DNA of 64,000 nt, taken from contig NOKP01000001.1 in assembly GCA_002682825.1 (NCBI GenBank), positions 1,266,464 to 1,330,463 on the forward strand, given 5' to 3'. The stretch is from Neonectria sp. B-13. Lineage: Eukaryota > Ascomycota > Sordariomycetes > Hypocreales > Nectriaceae. Position 1 is the first letter of the stretch. Each line of letters begins with the position of its first letter. Both the position numbers and the translations under genes were made by a program. Below are positions 22,196 through 32,583 of the stretch, piece by piece. The notes under the pieces were generated by a model. The model did no database searches, had not been told where the DNA came from, and saw only the letters and a list, made by a program, of their open reading frames with translations.

Positions 22196-24569
22196 ATGTC
22201 GACACCCACAACGGCCACGGCCACGCTCCCACACTACAATCCCCATCACTATCCCCAGTCCTACTCGCACCTGCACTCGCAGCCCTACCAGTCTAGTCCC
22301 GGAGCCAGCTATCGCTCTGCCGCCGCCAACTCGACGCTCCTGCCTCCCGTCGTCTCGTCCGTCTCGTCGGCCTCGTCCAACGCCATCGCCCGACTCCCGC
22401 CGGCATTCCCGCCCTCCAGCGTCGCCTACTCGTCTTCCGGGGCGAATGGCGTAGCCCTCTCCCAGTCCTCGGCTGCCCGTCCTGTCCCTCCACCCCACAA
22501 CCCATCGCCTCGTCACGACGCGAATTACTCGGCCGCCAATATGCCCGATACCGCTGCCGGAGACCAGCCCTCGAGGAAGCGTCGCCGCTCTCGCGAGCCG
22601 GACTGGAACACCTTCTACAAGAACGGCCTGCCTAAGGAGATCATCGTCATTGACGACTCGCCCGAGCCCGAGGCTAACACCGGCCGCAAAATCACAAACG
22701 GTACCGCCCCCGGCCCCAGCGACACCGCCTCAACTCGCCAGGCCGTCAAGAAGAGGAGACGTGACGACGACACTGCCACTGTCCAGGCCGCTGGCTACCA
22801 CATCAAATATCTGGGCTCGCAGAACAATACCCCCTTGAACGCAACCACTCCCACGGGTTCCGCCAACTCCAGCGGTGACCGTACCAATTCCGCCCTCAGC
22901 AACACCGCGCCCACCTCTCTCTCCTCCAACAGCCAGTACGAAGCCCAAGTGCCGCTCAAGAGGAAACGAACCCGCCAACAGGTTGCCAACGAAGCCAAGC
23001 GGAGAGATATTGACGGACTTGGTGACCCCTTCTTCACCTACAAGCCTCCACCCTACCCGCCCAAAAAGGCCGGCGATGTCACCGTCCGAGTCATCCATGA
23101 CGTGAGTCCATCTTTACGCTTTGATCGGAATGCTCGACAACTAACTATTTCCAGCACCACTACAACAAGAACGTCAAAGTCGACGATGATGACGGTCACT
23201 ACATTGTCGTTCCTGATGCAGAGCTGACTGACAAGTGTATGTTTCACTTATACTTTAACCGTCCATTTCCAAACTTGAATCACTAACTGGACCAGATCAA
23301 ATCGTTCGACTCCTTGGACAGGGAACATTCGGCAAAGTCGTCAAGGCCCGTGACCGCAGGCAAAACAAACTTGTCGCTGTCAAGATCATTCGATCCGTGC
23401 AAAAATACCGAGATGCCTCGAGGATTGAGCTTAGGGTCCTCGCAACCCTAAAGGCTAATGATGACGAGAACCGGAATCGATGCATCCATCTTCGTGATTG
23501 CTTTGACTATCGCGGCCATATCTGCATCGTCATGGATCTCCTCAGCCAAAGCGTATTCGACTTCCTCAAGAGCAACGGCTTCGTTCCCTTCCCCAACAGC
23601 CAGATCCAGAGTTTCGCTCGACAACTATTCACCAGTGTTGCTTGTAAGTTCTTGTTCACATTCTCTGCCTTGAACCTACTAACACAGTCTAGTCCTCCAT
23701 GATCTCAACCTCATCCATACTGACTTGAAACCCGAAAACATCTTGCTCTGCGACAACTCTTACCAAACATTCACCTACAACCGAAAGATTCCCTCCTCGT
23801 CAACAACCATCAGCCGACAGGCTACGCAGCGCCGAGTCTTGCTTGACACGGAGATTCGACTAATCGACTTCGGATCCGCCACTTTCCAGGACGAGTACCA
23901 CTCGTCCGTTGTATCGACTCGCCACTACCGAGCCCCTGAGATCATCCTTGGCCTCGGATGGTCATATCCTTGTGATATCTGGAGCATTGGCTGCATTCTC
24001 GTCGAGTTCTTCACCGGCGATGCCCTATTCCAAACCCATGATAACCTGGAGCATCTGGCTATGATGGAGGCAGTGGTGGGCAGCCGCATCGACAGCCACC
24101 TTGTGCAGGCGGTCAACAAGATGTCCACTCGTAGTGGAGGAAACGCCGCTTCAAAGTCAGTGATTTGCATCCCATTCAATCAACGTTTAACTGACATGAT
24201 CTAGGTACTTCAAGCGACTCAAGCTTGACTACCCCACACAGGAAACTACCCGAGGGTCTAGACGTTTCGTGAAGGCAATGAAGCATCTGACTGTGCGTGA
24301 AATCTACTTCCTTGCCTAGAATTCCAATTACTGACAAAGACTAGGATGTTATTCCCTCCAGCAACAACTTCCTAAAGAACTTCCTTGATTTGCTCAAGAA
24401 GATCTTTGTCTACGACCCTGCCCAGCGCATTACTGCGAAGCAGGCTCTAAACCACCCTTGGTTCAAGGAAATGGCACAGCCTGACGATGGAACCGAGGCG
24501 GCAAAGATTCGACTGGAGAGGTTACGAATGGAACTGGAGGCTGCGAAGCATGCGCAATACGCGCGATGA
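22196..24569 (+). CDS. LKH1: LAMMER (CLK-type) dual-specificity protein kinase
   Basis: CLK/LAMMER kinases phosphorylate SR-type splicing factors and regulators of growth and flocculation; fungal relatives are fission yeast Lkh1 and yeast Kns1. Six exons (22196-23101, 23155-23236, 23296-23643, 23693-24155, 24205-24292, 24345-24569) with introns of 49-59 bp give 703 residues. Residues 1-300 are disordered and rich in Ser, Pro and basic nuclear-localisation-like clusters ([25 protein letters not shown]). The kinase domain starts near residue 329. It has [13 protein letters not shown], the VAVKII lysine, HTDLKPEN at 454-461, DFGSA at 504-508 and the signature [11 protein letters not shown] at 565-575. 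It ends in a short charged tail. All splice joins restore conserved kinase sequence. The start is the ATG in CCATCATGTC; an in-frame upstream ATG at 22133 reads as leader. Symbol given by family, not by species. Confidence 0.95.
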
Positions 24570-25614
24570 AGACGAACGACATGAGGCCGATCAATCTATC
24601 TATACCTTACTAACGACACAACACGAGCATGATCATGGAGTTTGGGTTTCTCTTATGGCGTGTACAACGAAAGGATGAACTTAGGGGAGCCGGCTTGATG
24701 ACTACTAGACATGTCATTGTACTCTAGTGCATTAGCCGCTGCATTATCCTCTACATCTCTCATATTGGTATTTCATTGGAGTTGTCATCTATGGTGGACG
24801 GCGCCTTCTAAACAAAGGCTACGATGGGACGGAAATCATAACACTGGGTTGGGGCGTCGAGGGTACTGGTTAAGTCCCCATCGACAACGGACAACCGGAC
24901 TTGTCAATCTTTCCTGTGCCAGGTCTAATAAACACGGTCAACTGTTACCTCATCCTCGAGGAATCGTCGCTTTACTGCTTGGATGCCTGGCCCGGGGGCG
25001 CACACGCTGCCTGGGCTGCTATCAAACCATAGTTCGCCTTTACCTTTGATGACAAAGTTGGACCGGCTGGATCCGTGTCGAAAGCAGTAGTACCAACCGA
25101 CGGGCGTCTTGTGTTCCTAGGTACTCGGGCATTCACTAACCATGAGAAAGGCGTACCGCTAACAGAATTTGGTGTTCATAGCTCGAAACACGCTCGTACG
25201 GTTGGTTTTCACGCTGAGACCTGAACAAAGACGTGGCTGAATCGTTTTCGCCAGTCACCACGCACGACAAAGGAATGACAGAAATGCTCGTCTGAACTCG
25301 AGCCGCTGTCCAAGTCGGAACGACGGTTTATCTGTTCAGACAAACTTCATTTCTCGTCATGAAAGACTGCGAAAAATGATATATATTGGCCGTGTAACCA
25401 CAAATTCACTGTGATGGAAAGGCAGAAACCAAAACCGATACACCTTTGAAAGAACCCAAGTGACAGGTGGTTGAGGATTGTCTTCACAGTTCTCATGCCT
25501 ACAGTGGAAAGAACTATCCAGGATTTTTCTGATACTAAACATTGCATTGCATCTAATATCATCGACGATACCTTTTGTCCAACCACCGAGTCCCCTCGAC
25601 AACATTTCAACCTC
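24570..25614. other. Intergenic region between LAMMER kinase and the next gene
   Basis: Holds the kinase 3' UTR and the promoter of the downstream gene. An open frame joins the downstream gene from 25471 but its translation before Met49 does not look like conserved protein. No other feature seen. Confidence 0.5.
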
Positions 25615-27243
25615 ATGTCTTCTCAAACCAGCCGAGAGGCGCCATCCGGCCACTCGTCGCACTCCAGCTATATGTCGTTCTCTACTACTAGTAGAAAGGA
25701 AGGCAAATACCGTCTTCTCGACCAGCTTACCAAGCTCCTCTGGATGTACCCTGATGTTAACCTTGCCAACCCTCAGAAGCCTTGGCTTGAGAAACAGGAG
25801 GCGCGGATCAAGAAACTCGACGGAGGCCTTCAACGTCCAAAAAGTTTCATCAACCGCCTCGCTGCCCGCCTCGATAAGCACCGTCATCCCGCGAAGTCTG
25901 CCCGTCTCTGCCCCTCGCACCGCGGGCTCAACCCACGCGTGATCCGCCGCCTCATGCTCATGCTCGCTACGGAGCTCACACAGCGAACCGACCGATTCCG
26001 CAGGTGGCGCGGTCGCATAGCCTTCTCGGACTCGCTCGTCGCCTGGCTCGACCGTATGGACTCGGCGACGGCGCTATGGCTCGGCCGTGATACCTTCCAC
26101 TTTGTGTTCGGGTACGACTGTCCCGCCCAGGACATCCAGCCCGTCGACAGCCGGTGCGAGGCATGCATCATGGCCGTCATCGGAGGGCGCCCGATGCTGC
26201 TTAGTGACTTGCGGGCCAACATGGTCGCGCGCGAGAGTCAGTATCCCAAGAAAGGCAGGACGCGGCCCCGGTTGTGGAGTCTTGTGGACTCGTGGATCTC
26301 GCATTTCGACGCTGACGTTCGCAAGGCTGTTTTGCAGATGAGTAATGACCTTGGTGCAGAGATTGTGGCCTTGAATAACGATATCAGGCGCCAGAAGGAG
26401 GAGAACGAGAAGGCTCGGATCGAATCCGGCAAGCCGCCGAAGGAGCGACGTCGTCGACGTTCGAAGAGGCCTGGGATGCTCCCTGAACCTGTTCAACCGG
26501 ACTCGAGACGGTGGTCGCAGTATTCAGACTACGCTGACTACAACTTCATGGATGAAGCAACTATCAAGGAGAACGTTGATGACGACTGCGTACCAATTCT
26601 CCGCGCGGAGCCTTCCATCGTCCCTGATAACGGTAACAACGTAGAGGACGAATACGACTACGAGGATGAGGAAGACAACGCCATGGGCTGCGAGAATTGG
26701 GGTTGGCTCGCTGATCGGATTCAGGAACGGGGGTTGACGCCGCAGCAGACCTACCAGGCGATGCGCGACATCCATCCGGCTCTCAGCGAGTACGGTCCTA
26801 TTACTCCGACACCGGCACCATTCAACGTGGGCCAGGAGCCGTCGCGGAGGAGCAGCTGGGCGACGATGACGGCCCAGACTGAAGTGGAAGAGTTCCAGAT
26901 GGAGGCCCCAACCGTTCGGCCCGAGTCGCGTGCTGAGTCGGGGGACATGCATGCTACGACTCCTCGACAGGAACAATTCGCCCCGGCTCGCTCCCACTGG
27001 GATAACATGGGCTTCACTCAGCAGCAGCAGCAGCAGCAGTCGCACCCGGTCCCGGCGCCGTCGAGCGTGTACTCGTCGCACCCGGGCTTCCGACGAGGCT
27101 TCGGGGGGTCCGTCATCTTTCAGGATCCGTTTGCGCACGGCGGTCGGAGGCCTGCGCGCGCACCGTCGAGCGCCTTGTCTCCGGGAGCGGGTCCATCTTT
27201 CGATTGGAAGGCGGAGAATGGCAAGTACCCGGAGTGGATTTAA
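25615..27243 (+). CDS. Fungal-specific hypothetical protein with a basic N-terminal domain and disordered tail
   Basis: A single exon encodes 542 residues from the chosen ATG; a longer frame begins 48 codons upstream but starts in unlikely sequence. I recognise no named family. Residues about 20-230 look folded and are rich in Arg and aromatic residues (LLDQLTKLLWMYPDVNL, IAFSDSLVAWLDRMDSATAL, DTFHFVFGYDCPAQ, RCEACIMAVIGGRPMLLSDL). The CxxC in RCEAC might bind metal. A helical, charged stretch follows (about 240-290) with a strongly basic KERRRRRSKR cluster. The tail is acidic (VEDEYDYEDEEDN) and then Pro/Ser-rich with a run of seven Gln. The mix suggests a regulatory or scaffold protein, but function is unknown. 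Confidence 0.82.
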   Translation: MSSQTSREAPSGHSSHSSYMSFSTTSRKEGKYRLLDQLTKLLWMYPDVNLANPQKPWLEKQEARIKKLDGGLQRPKSFINRLAARLDKHRHPAKSARLCPSHRGLNPRVIRRLMLMLATELTQRTDRFRRWRGRIAFSDSLVAWLDRMDSATALWLGRDTFHFVFGYDCPAQDIQPVDSRCEACIMAVIGGRPMLLSDLRANMVARESQYPKKGRTRPRLWSLVDSWISHFDADVRKAVLQMSNDLGAEIVALNNDIRRQKEENEKARIESGKPPKERRRRRSKRPGMLPEPVQPDSRRWSQYSDYADYNFMDEATIKENVDDDCVPILRAEPSIVPDNGNNVEDEYDYEDEEDNAMGCENWGWLADRIQERGLTPQQTYQAMRDIHPALSEYGPITPTPAPFNVGQEPSRRSSWATMTAQTEVEEFQMEAPTVRPESRAESGDMHATTPRQEQFAPARSHWDNMGFTQQQQQQQSHPVPAPSSVYSSHPGFRRGFGGSVIFQDPFAHGGRRPARAPSSALSPGAGPSFDWKAENGKYPEWI

Positions 27244-28066
27244 TGAAGGAGAGGGTTTTGCAGAAAGAGGAGGAGTTTTTGACATGCGATATATGAGGAT
27301 ATACCCCGTGCTTGGCACATTTGATTGATAACTAGAGCTACTTCTGTAACATGGTAAAACATAATCCTCTTTTCGGAGATAGAGAATCTTGGATGCTATA
27401 CTGACTCGATTTGAGTGATGCTATTTTATGTAACGTCGGGTGGTTTCCCCGTTTCAGGGCTGATGCCTCAGAGTTCCGTCACCCCTGGCCTTCCTACTGA
27501 CCGAAGTCCTCAAACCCCCATCACAACGTGACTTGGTGGTTTGGCATCTGAGAAGGGCAGGGTGCTTCGGCCTCGCAACTGCAAGTCCTTAGGTTTGCAA
27601 TGCGACCACTCCTGCCTGGGCTGCGGCGTTTGCAGCCTCAGGGGCACCCGCAACAGTTGGTTGGATAGGCAGCCAGCCACCACCTGCCGCCGCCTTGCTA
27701 CAACCAGTGGCAGCAGAATTCATGTGAATCACTGCAAATAAAATAGGTGGCCTTGTTCCAGGCAGAGATTTCTTCATCCTTCAACCTCACTTTTCTCCGC
27801 TTCTCACCTTAGCCTTTCGCCTCTTCTGGCCAACTGAATCATCCCAGGTTCCAGCCTTTTACTTCCAGTTTCCCACTTTGAGTGTTCTGCAAGCCAACTC
27901 CCAGGTTATCCTTAGGGGTATTCTGTGTCTCGATCTCCGGGGATGAAGTTGTCTCGGATTTGCTTTCTCCATCCACCTGCACTGCCTTGCCGTCAACGGT
28001 TGATGTGAGCTCTTCCCTGCCCACACTTACCATGGAATATAAAACTGACAGAAATAAGATCTCACC
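27244..28066. other. Intergenic region and leader of the GNAT-like gene
   Basis: No gene is supported. It contains GCAGC/CTGC-rich short words near 27600-27720 and CT-rich stretches near 27780-27830 that fit a promoter and 5' UTR. Upstream ATGs near 27882 and 28032 are in one frame and end in the uORF described next. Confidence 0.5.
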
Positions 28067-28070
28067 ATGA
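28032..28070 (+). promoter_or_regulatory. Upstream ORF overlapping the start codon of the GNAT-like gene
   Basis: A 12-codon ORF begins at an ATG in strong context (TTACCATGGA). It ends with a TGA that overlaps the next ATG as ATGA (28067-28070). Ribosomes that translate it would stop exactly on the main start. This arrangement can limit or couple translation of the main frame. The same frame is open back to an ATG at 27882. Whether the transcript includes these ATGs is not known. Confidence 0.45.
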
Positions 28071-29878
28071 CTAGCCAGGGGGAACTACCAGATGCCTCCC
28101 CAGAGGTCCGATTTCACGAGTCTGTGGCGACTGTCTCAAAGTCCATGAGACAGTGGCTTGGGTCCAACGAGTCGCCGAGCCCCAGTATCAAGCGGGCTGG
28201 GCTCCTTCGAGCGACCACGCCCAACCCGCGAGGTCGAGTACCTCAACTCCTCCCGACTGCCGTACTGAAGACAATGTTTGAGCCTGATTCTTCTTCGATT
28301 CCCGTCGACCGAGCCTAGTTCACTGTTCGACGCGAAGAAAACACAAGCATTCAGAGCGGACAGAGAAGTTTCTCCCAGCATCCAACTCTTGTCGAAGATG
28401 CTGGTACCAAAGTGACACAGCTCAAACAGTCTCCTGCTCTGGAGTTGCCTACACAGCTCCCCGGGTCCGAAACCGATAGCGATCAGGGGATGGACCTGTG
28501 TCCTATTCCTGGGGACGCAAAGTGTCAGGATCTTTCAGTTCCACTTCCAGTCCCGCTTCATGTTATCGAAGCTTTCACGTCTCAGGACAAACCCCAAGGT
28601 ACCAAGGCGAAGCGAACTAATTCAGACTGGAGCGTTAGCGAGCTAAAGAGCTTCGAGAACGGAGGCCCCATTGGTTCTGTTGAGAGTGGTGGGCAAGACT
28701 CGGCCAAACCTTGCCAGGCCGACGATGGCACTGTCGTTGTTTCGCCAAGAGGCCTGTACCCGGAAACTGAAGGGTGGGCAATCGGTTGTTATCGCCCCCC
28801 AACTGTTGCATTCTTTTACGACGGCGCTCGTATTCCCTCTTCAGATCAGTGCGACATTGATCCTTGCTCCGGAAACCTCCTCCCGCCGATAGACTATCCG
28901 GAAACTCACACGGAGCAAAGCGTCGGGCAATGTCGTGATATGAGAGACATCGAGTACCGACGCCACTATATGACATCAGAGGCGTGGATTTTGAGAGAGA
29001 TCAGATCCAGGAGTCGTCTTGAAGAAAATATCAGGGCCAAGGTCAAGGAAGAGCGCAAATTAATTGAAGCGCCTCCTGTTGAGGAATCTTGGCCTACGGC
29101 CAACTGTCTTCTACGACCTGCAACTCCTCAGGACTTTTTGCAAATTGCTGTCATAATCAACAGAGAACGTCAACAAGAACGGTCGCCACAAGTTACGGAG
29201 ACAACCCCTGTTGGGGTTCACGAGATCGGGAAGATCTACGAAAGCTGTCGCATCAACCTCCGGCCATTTGTCGTGGCTGTACCCTCCACCGAGGATTTTC
29301 TGGATCGTTCGAAGTGGCCGAAAGGGGCTGACAAAGAATTTGAGGAATTTGTTCGCTTCAAACAATCTCAGAAAGCCTCGAAACCCAGCGGCATAGTGGG
29401 ATTCGCTTTCGTTGCTGACTCGAGGCTGGATCTTTTTGGGTCCCCCTGCCACGGCTCGAGATTCACGGGACGGATTACGGTGCTCGTACATCCAGATCAC
29501 CGCCAAAAACTTTATGGATCGGCACTTCTTGACCGCATGTTGTTATCCGTTGCCGTCTACCACCGCAGTCTCGTCGATTACAAGTGGGACTGCCCCGACC
29601 CAGCTTTGATCTATGAACACCCAGCCACCAGAAACCAAAGAAAGTATGCACGTGTGTATATTGAGGCCCTGTCTTCGAAGGGAGAAATGGAGAAGACTGC
29701 ATGGATGTCCAACATGCTTGAGAAGTTTGAGTTTCAGCGGGTTGCCCTTTTTGAGCAAGCTGTACGAACCGACCGTGGGATAAACAGTGAATGGCTGGAC
29801 TTGGCTGTATGGGAGCTTGAGGCCCGTCCCGCTGTGGAGATTACGGACGAAACACCACGAAGGGGGATTATGCACTAA
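28067..29878 (+). CDS. GNAT-like acetyltransferase domain protein, interrupted by an in-frame TAG
   Basis: The N-terminal 83 codons and the main body are in the same frame, separated only by the TAG at 28316-28318. The body stays open from 28319 to the stop but has no ATG near its beginning. Removal of an 81-nt phase-0 intron (28238-28318, donor GTACCT, CTGAT at 28284, acceptor CCTAG) would join them into about 576 residues. A 57-nt alternative starts at 28262. The C-terminal half resembles a fungal GNAT domain: LLRPATPQDFLQIAVIIN opens it, and ITVLVHPDHRQKLYGSALLD resembles the acetyl-CoA-binding motif A, with KLYGSA in place of the usual Q/RxxGxG/A. LEKFEFQRVALFEQAV and LAVWELE close the fold. 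The N-terminal half is disordered. Substrate unknown. If no intron is spliced, this is a broken gene or a read-through case. Confidence 0.6.
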
Positions 29879-30381
29879 GGGTTTTTCGGAATTCGAGAGC
29901 CTGATCAGTTGCTGTGAGGTTGGAACTCGTTGTCTTCCTGTTTGAGAAGGGGTTGATTCTTGCTAAGAGTTTTGATGTTGGAATAAGCCGGTCCGGTGGA
30001 GGGATCATCACGAACATGTACGTCATTGACGGAACGAGGATTGACGGACAAGTCAAAAATATAGCTTGAAAGGAAAAATGTTTTGATCGAGTATGCACAC
30101 TTTGATTTGCTCTAAGTGATTTGGTTGAAAAACATGTCGTTGGAGGCGTCAAGGTGGATGACGGATCACGACTGATAGGCAGGCCACTTGAGCATCGACA
30201 TCACGTGGAGCGGTAAGGTGGGAGGTAGTCACCCGGATTTATCAACATCCACTCACAGAAAGAGGGTCAGGACACCTCACTTTTGTACGTCCGCGCTCAG
30301 GAATTTCCAATCAAGGCCTATAAACTTACAAGTTAAGTCTTCGTTTAGCAAGACTATATTACAACGGACCATTAGCCCACC
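29879..30381. other. Intergenic region between the GNAT-like gene and ARL2
   Basis: About 500 bases with no supported gene. Probably the 3' UTR of the former and the promoter of ARL2. Confidence 0.5.
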
Positions 30382-31222
30382 ATGTTGTCCATCCTGCGAA
30401 AAGCGCGCCTCAAGGATAAAGAGATGCGGATCCTGATGCTGTGTGTAGCGGCTCGCCTGAACAACAGCGTGATAGAGAAGGCTGACACAGGACAGAGGCC
30501 TCGACAATGCTGGCAAGACGACCATTGTGAAGAAAGTTATGGGGGAGGATGTGAGCACAGTGAGCCCAACGCTGGGGTTCATTATCAAGACGATCGAGTA
30601 TGAGGGGTAAGCCGCGGATGGGTTGCACGACGCGGGCGAAATGCTAACACTAGCGACCTAGTTACAAGCTGAACATTTGTATGTCATGTCGGCCTTGAAG
30701 CTACATAGAGACTGACATTCTCAGGGGACGTGGGCGGTCAGAAAACGCTGCGATCTTACTGGAGGAACTACTTCGAGAAGACAGATGCGCTGATCTGGGT
30801 TGTTGACGCTACGGACCGACTTCGAATTGAAGACTGCAGAGACGAACTGCAAGGGTTGCTGCAAGAAGAGGTTTGTGCCAATACGGAATACAATTGGTCA
30901 GATCCGGCGATGCATGGCTAACACGCATGCGATGCAGCGCCTTTCGGGAGCGAGCCTGCTGGTGTTTGCGAACAAGACTGACGTGGAGGGATGCATGACA
31001 GAACAAGAGATTCTCTCGGTAAGCTGGGGAGACCTCAGACGTGGGAAGCGCAAAGGAACATCAACTAACAACCGACTTTGCGGTAACTAGTCGCTGCAAT
31101 TGGAGTCGATACGCACACACCACTGGTATATTTTGCCGTGCAGTGCTATCACAGGCAACAATCTCAATGAGGGATTGGCGTGGGTGGTGGACGACGCCAA
31201 GAAGCGACTGTTCCTCTACTGA
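30382..31222 (+). CDS. ARL2: Arf-like small GTPase ARL2 (Cin4/Alp41 type)
   Basis: ARL2 acts with tubulin cofactors in alpha/beta-tubulin folding and microtubule maintenance; fission yeast Alp41 and budding yeast Cin4 are relatives. Six exons (30382-30440, 30496-30606, 30662-30678, 30725-30870, 30938-31018, 31091-31222) give 181 residues, close to the 184 of human ARL2. Exon 3 is only 17 nt. The N-terminus [20 protein letters not shown] is ARL2-like and has Leu rather than Gly at position 2, fitting the lack of myristoylation. The joins rebuild [11 protein letters not shown] (P loop), SPTLGF (switch I threonine), [18 protein letters not shown] (switch II), NKTD and CSAITG (guanine-binding loops). 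The NKxD box reads ANKTDVEG. All introns have GT-AG ends, 46-72 bp. Confidence 0.93.
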
Positions 31223-32583
31223 ACACTGAACGGCGGAGCAACACACGAGGATGACGATGACAAAAGCCTCTTTGTTGAGATTGAGAAGATGCAACCATTG
31301 AGTCACACAGCGTTGAGCCGGATGCAGCTGCTCGACGAGTCCCGTTGCTTCGAAAAGTGCCGACTGTTGACACGAGCACATAAAAGCAAGTCTTTGGGCG
31401 TTCGGATGACGTGACTTTGTTAGGTTAGCCACGGTAACGCTGGGCAACGGAGCGAACAGGGACCGAGAGATGGGAAACAGGGGTGTCCTGAACGAGCTGG
31501 TGAGAGAAAGTGATGATGGCGGGACGCATGAAATGGTCGTCCACACCAGCCGCAATGTCGTATCCCGAACGCCCCATGAATCGATCTTGCTACGCTGGGA
31601 GATTCCCGATGGAAAAGCGGAACGCGGCAGTGAAAGCAGCCTTTTTTTGAGTTTCTTATTTGGCGCGCTGTGTTGTGTGTGTGTTGTTATTGGCCTTGCG
31701 AATCCATGTAAACAAAGGGATTTGATGACGTTGGCTCTACGAATACATGCCACTCGGTGGTGCCCACGCGCCCAGAAAACCCAACATGTGAAGTTTCGCA
31801 TAAGGGACCGGGGTGTGGATTCATTTCAGAGTTTGGGCTCGAGCGGTGAAATGGGCTCGAGTGTGAGTGTGTGAGTGGACGAGCGGGAGATATGACCTAT
31901 GCGGATTTCGGTATTGAAGTTTTTATTTTATGTCTTGCTGCATGCGGCACTGGGCTCGGCAATTGCCCGTTCATTGAACGCCTGGCGGTTCCGGGGTTGA
32001 GACAGTTTGTCGGCGGGAAAGAATGAAGTGTCTTCATGCATACGAACTGTTAGGCTTTGTCCGGAGTACTTGGTAAGCGTTGAAGGAGAGGAACCACCGC
32101 CCCCTGAAGAGGGTTCAGCTCCGGTGCGTCCCTTCAGTGGCTCTAGTGGGGGTTGCTGTCTGTGGATCACCAATCCCGTCCGCTATATCCCACTGACATG
32201 CAGGGGACGCAGTGGGGACGCGGCCCAGCGTTCAGGCCTGCAGCAATCCCCAATGCTGCTCGCAGCCATCTCCAGCCATCTCCAGCCTGCTTTCGCTTTG
32301 CCTGCTTGCTCTCGGGCTCTCTCCCATGTTCCGTGTTCCACCCTGGACCATCATCCCATCCCAGTAAGTCCCAGTTCCCCAGCAAGGACTCCATCGCTCC
32401 GATCTTCTCCCTTCTCTTCCCAAGCCCAGAGCTCAAGAGCGAGCCCAAAGCCCCCTCGCCCCAAAGCTAACCAGACTCCCGGCGCAAAAGCGCACGTCCA
32501 ACTGTAGAAGCCATTTTTTGCAGCTTTTGCTTAGTCCGGCCCCTCCTCCCCCCTTCGTGTCATGTCCCCCAAGTCCCGGAGTC
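31223..32583. other. Intergenic region between ARL2 and the gelsolin-repeat gene
   Basis: No gene is supported on either strand. From about 32160 to 32580 the plus strand becomes C-rich with CCAGCCATCTCCAGCC-type repeats, typical of promoter and 5' UTR of the next gene. Open frames here (31061-31801 minus, 32007-32507 plus) read as random or low-complexity sequence. Confidence 0.5.
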
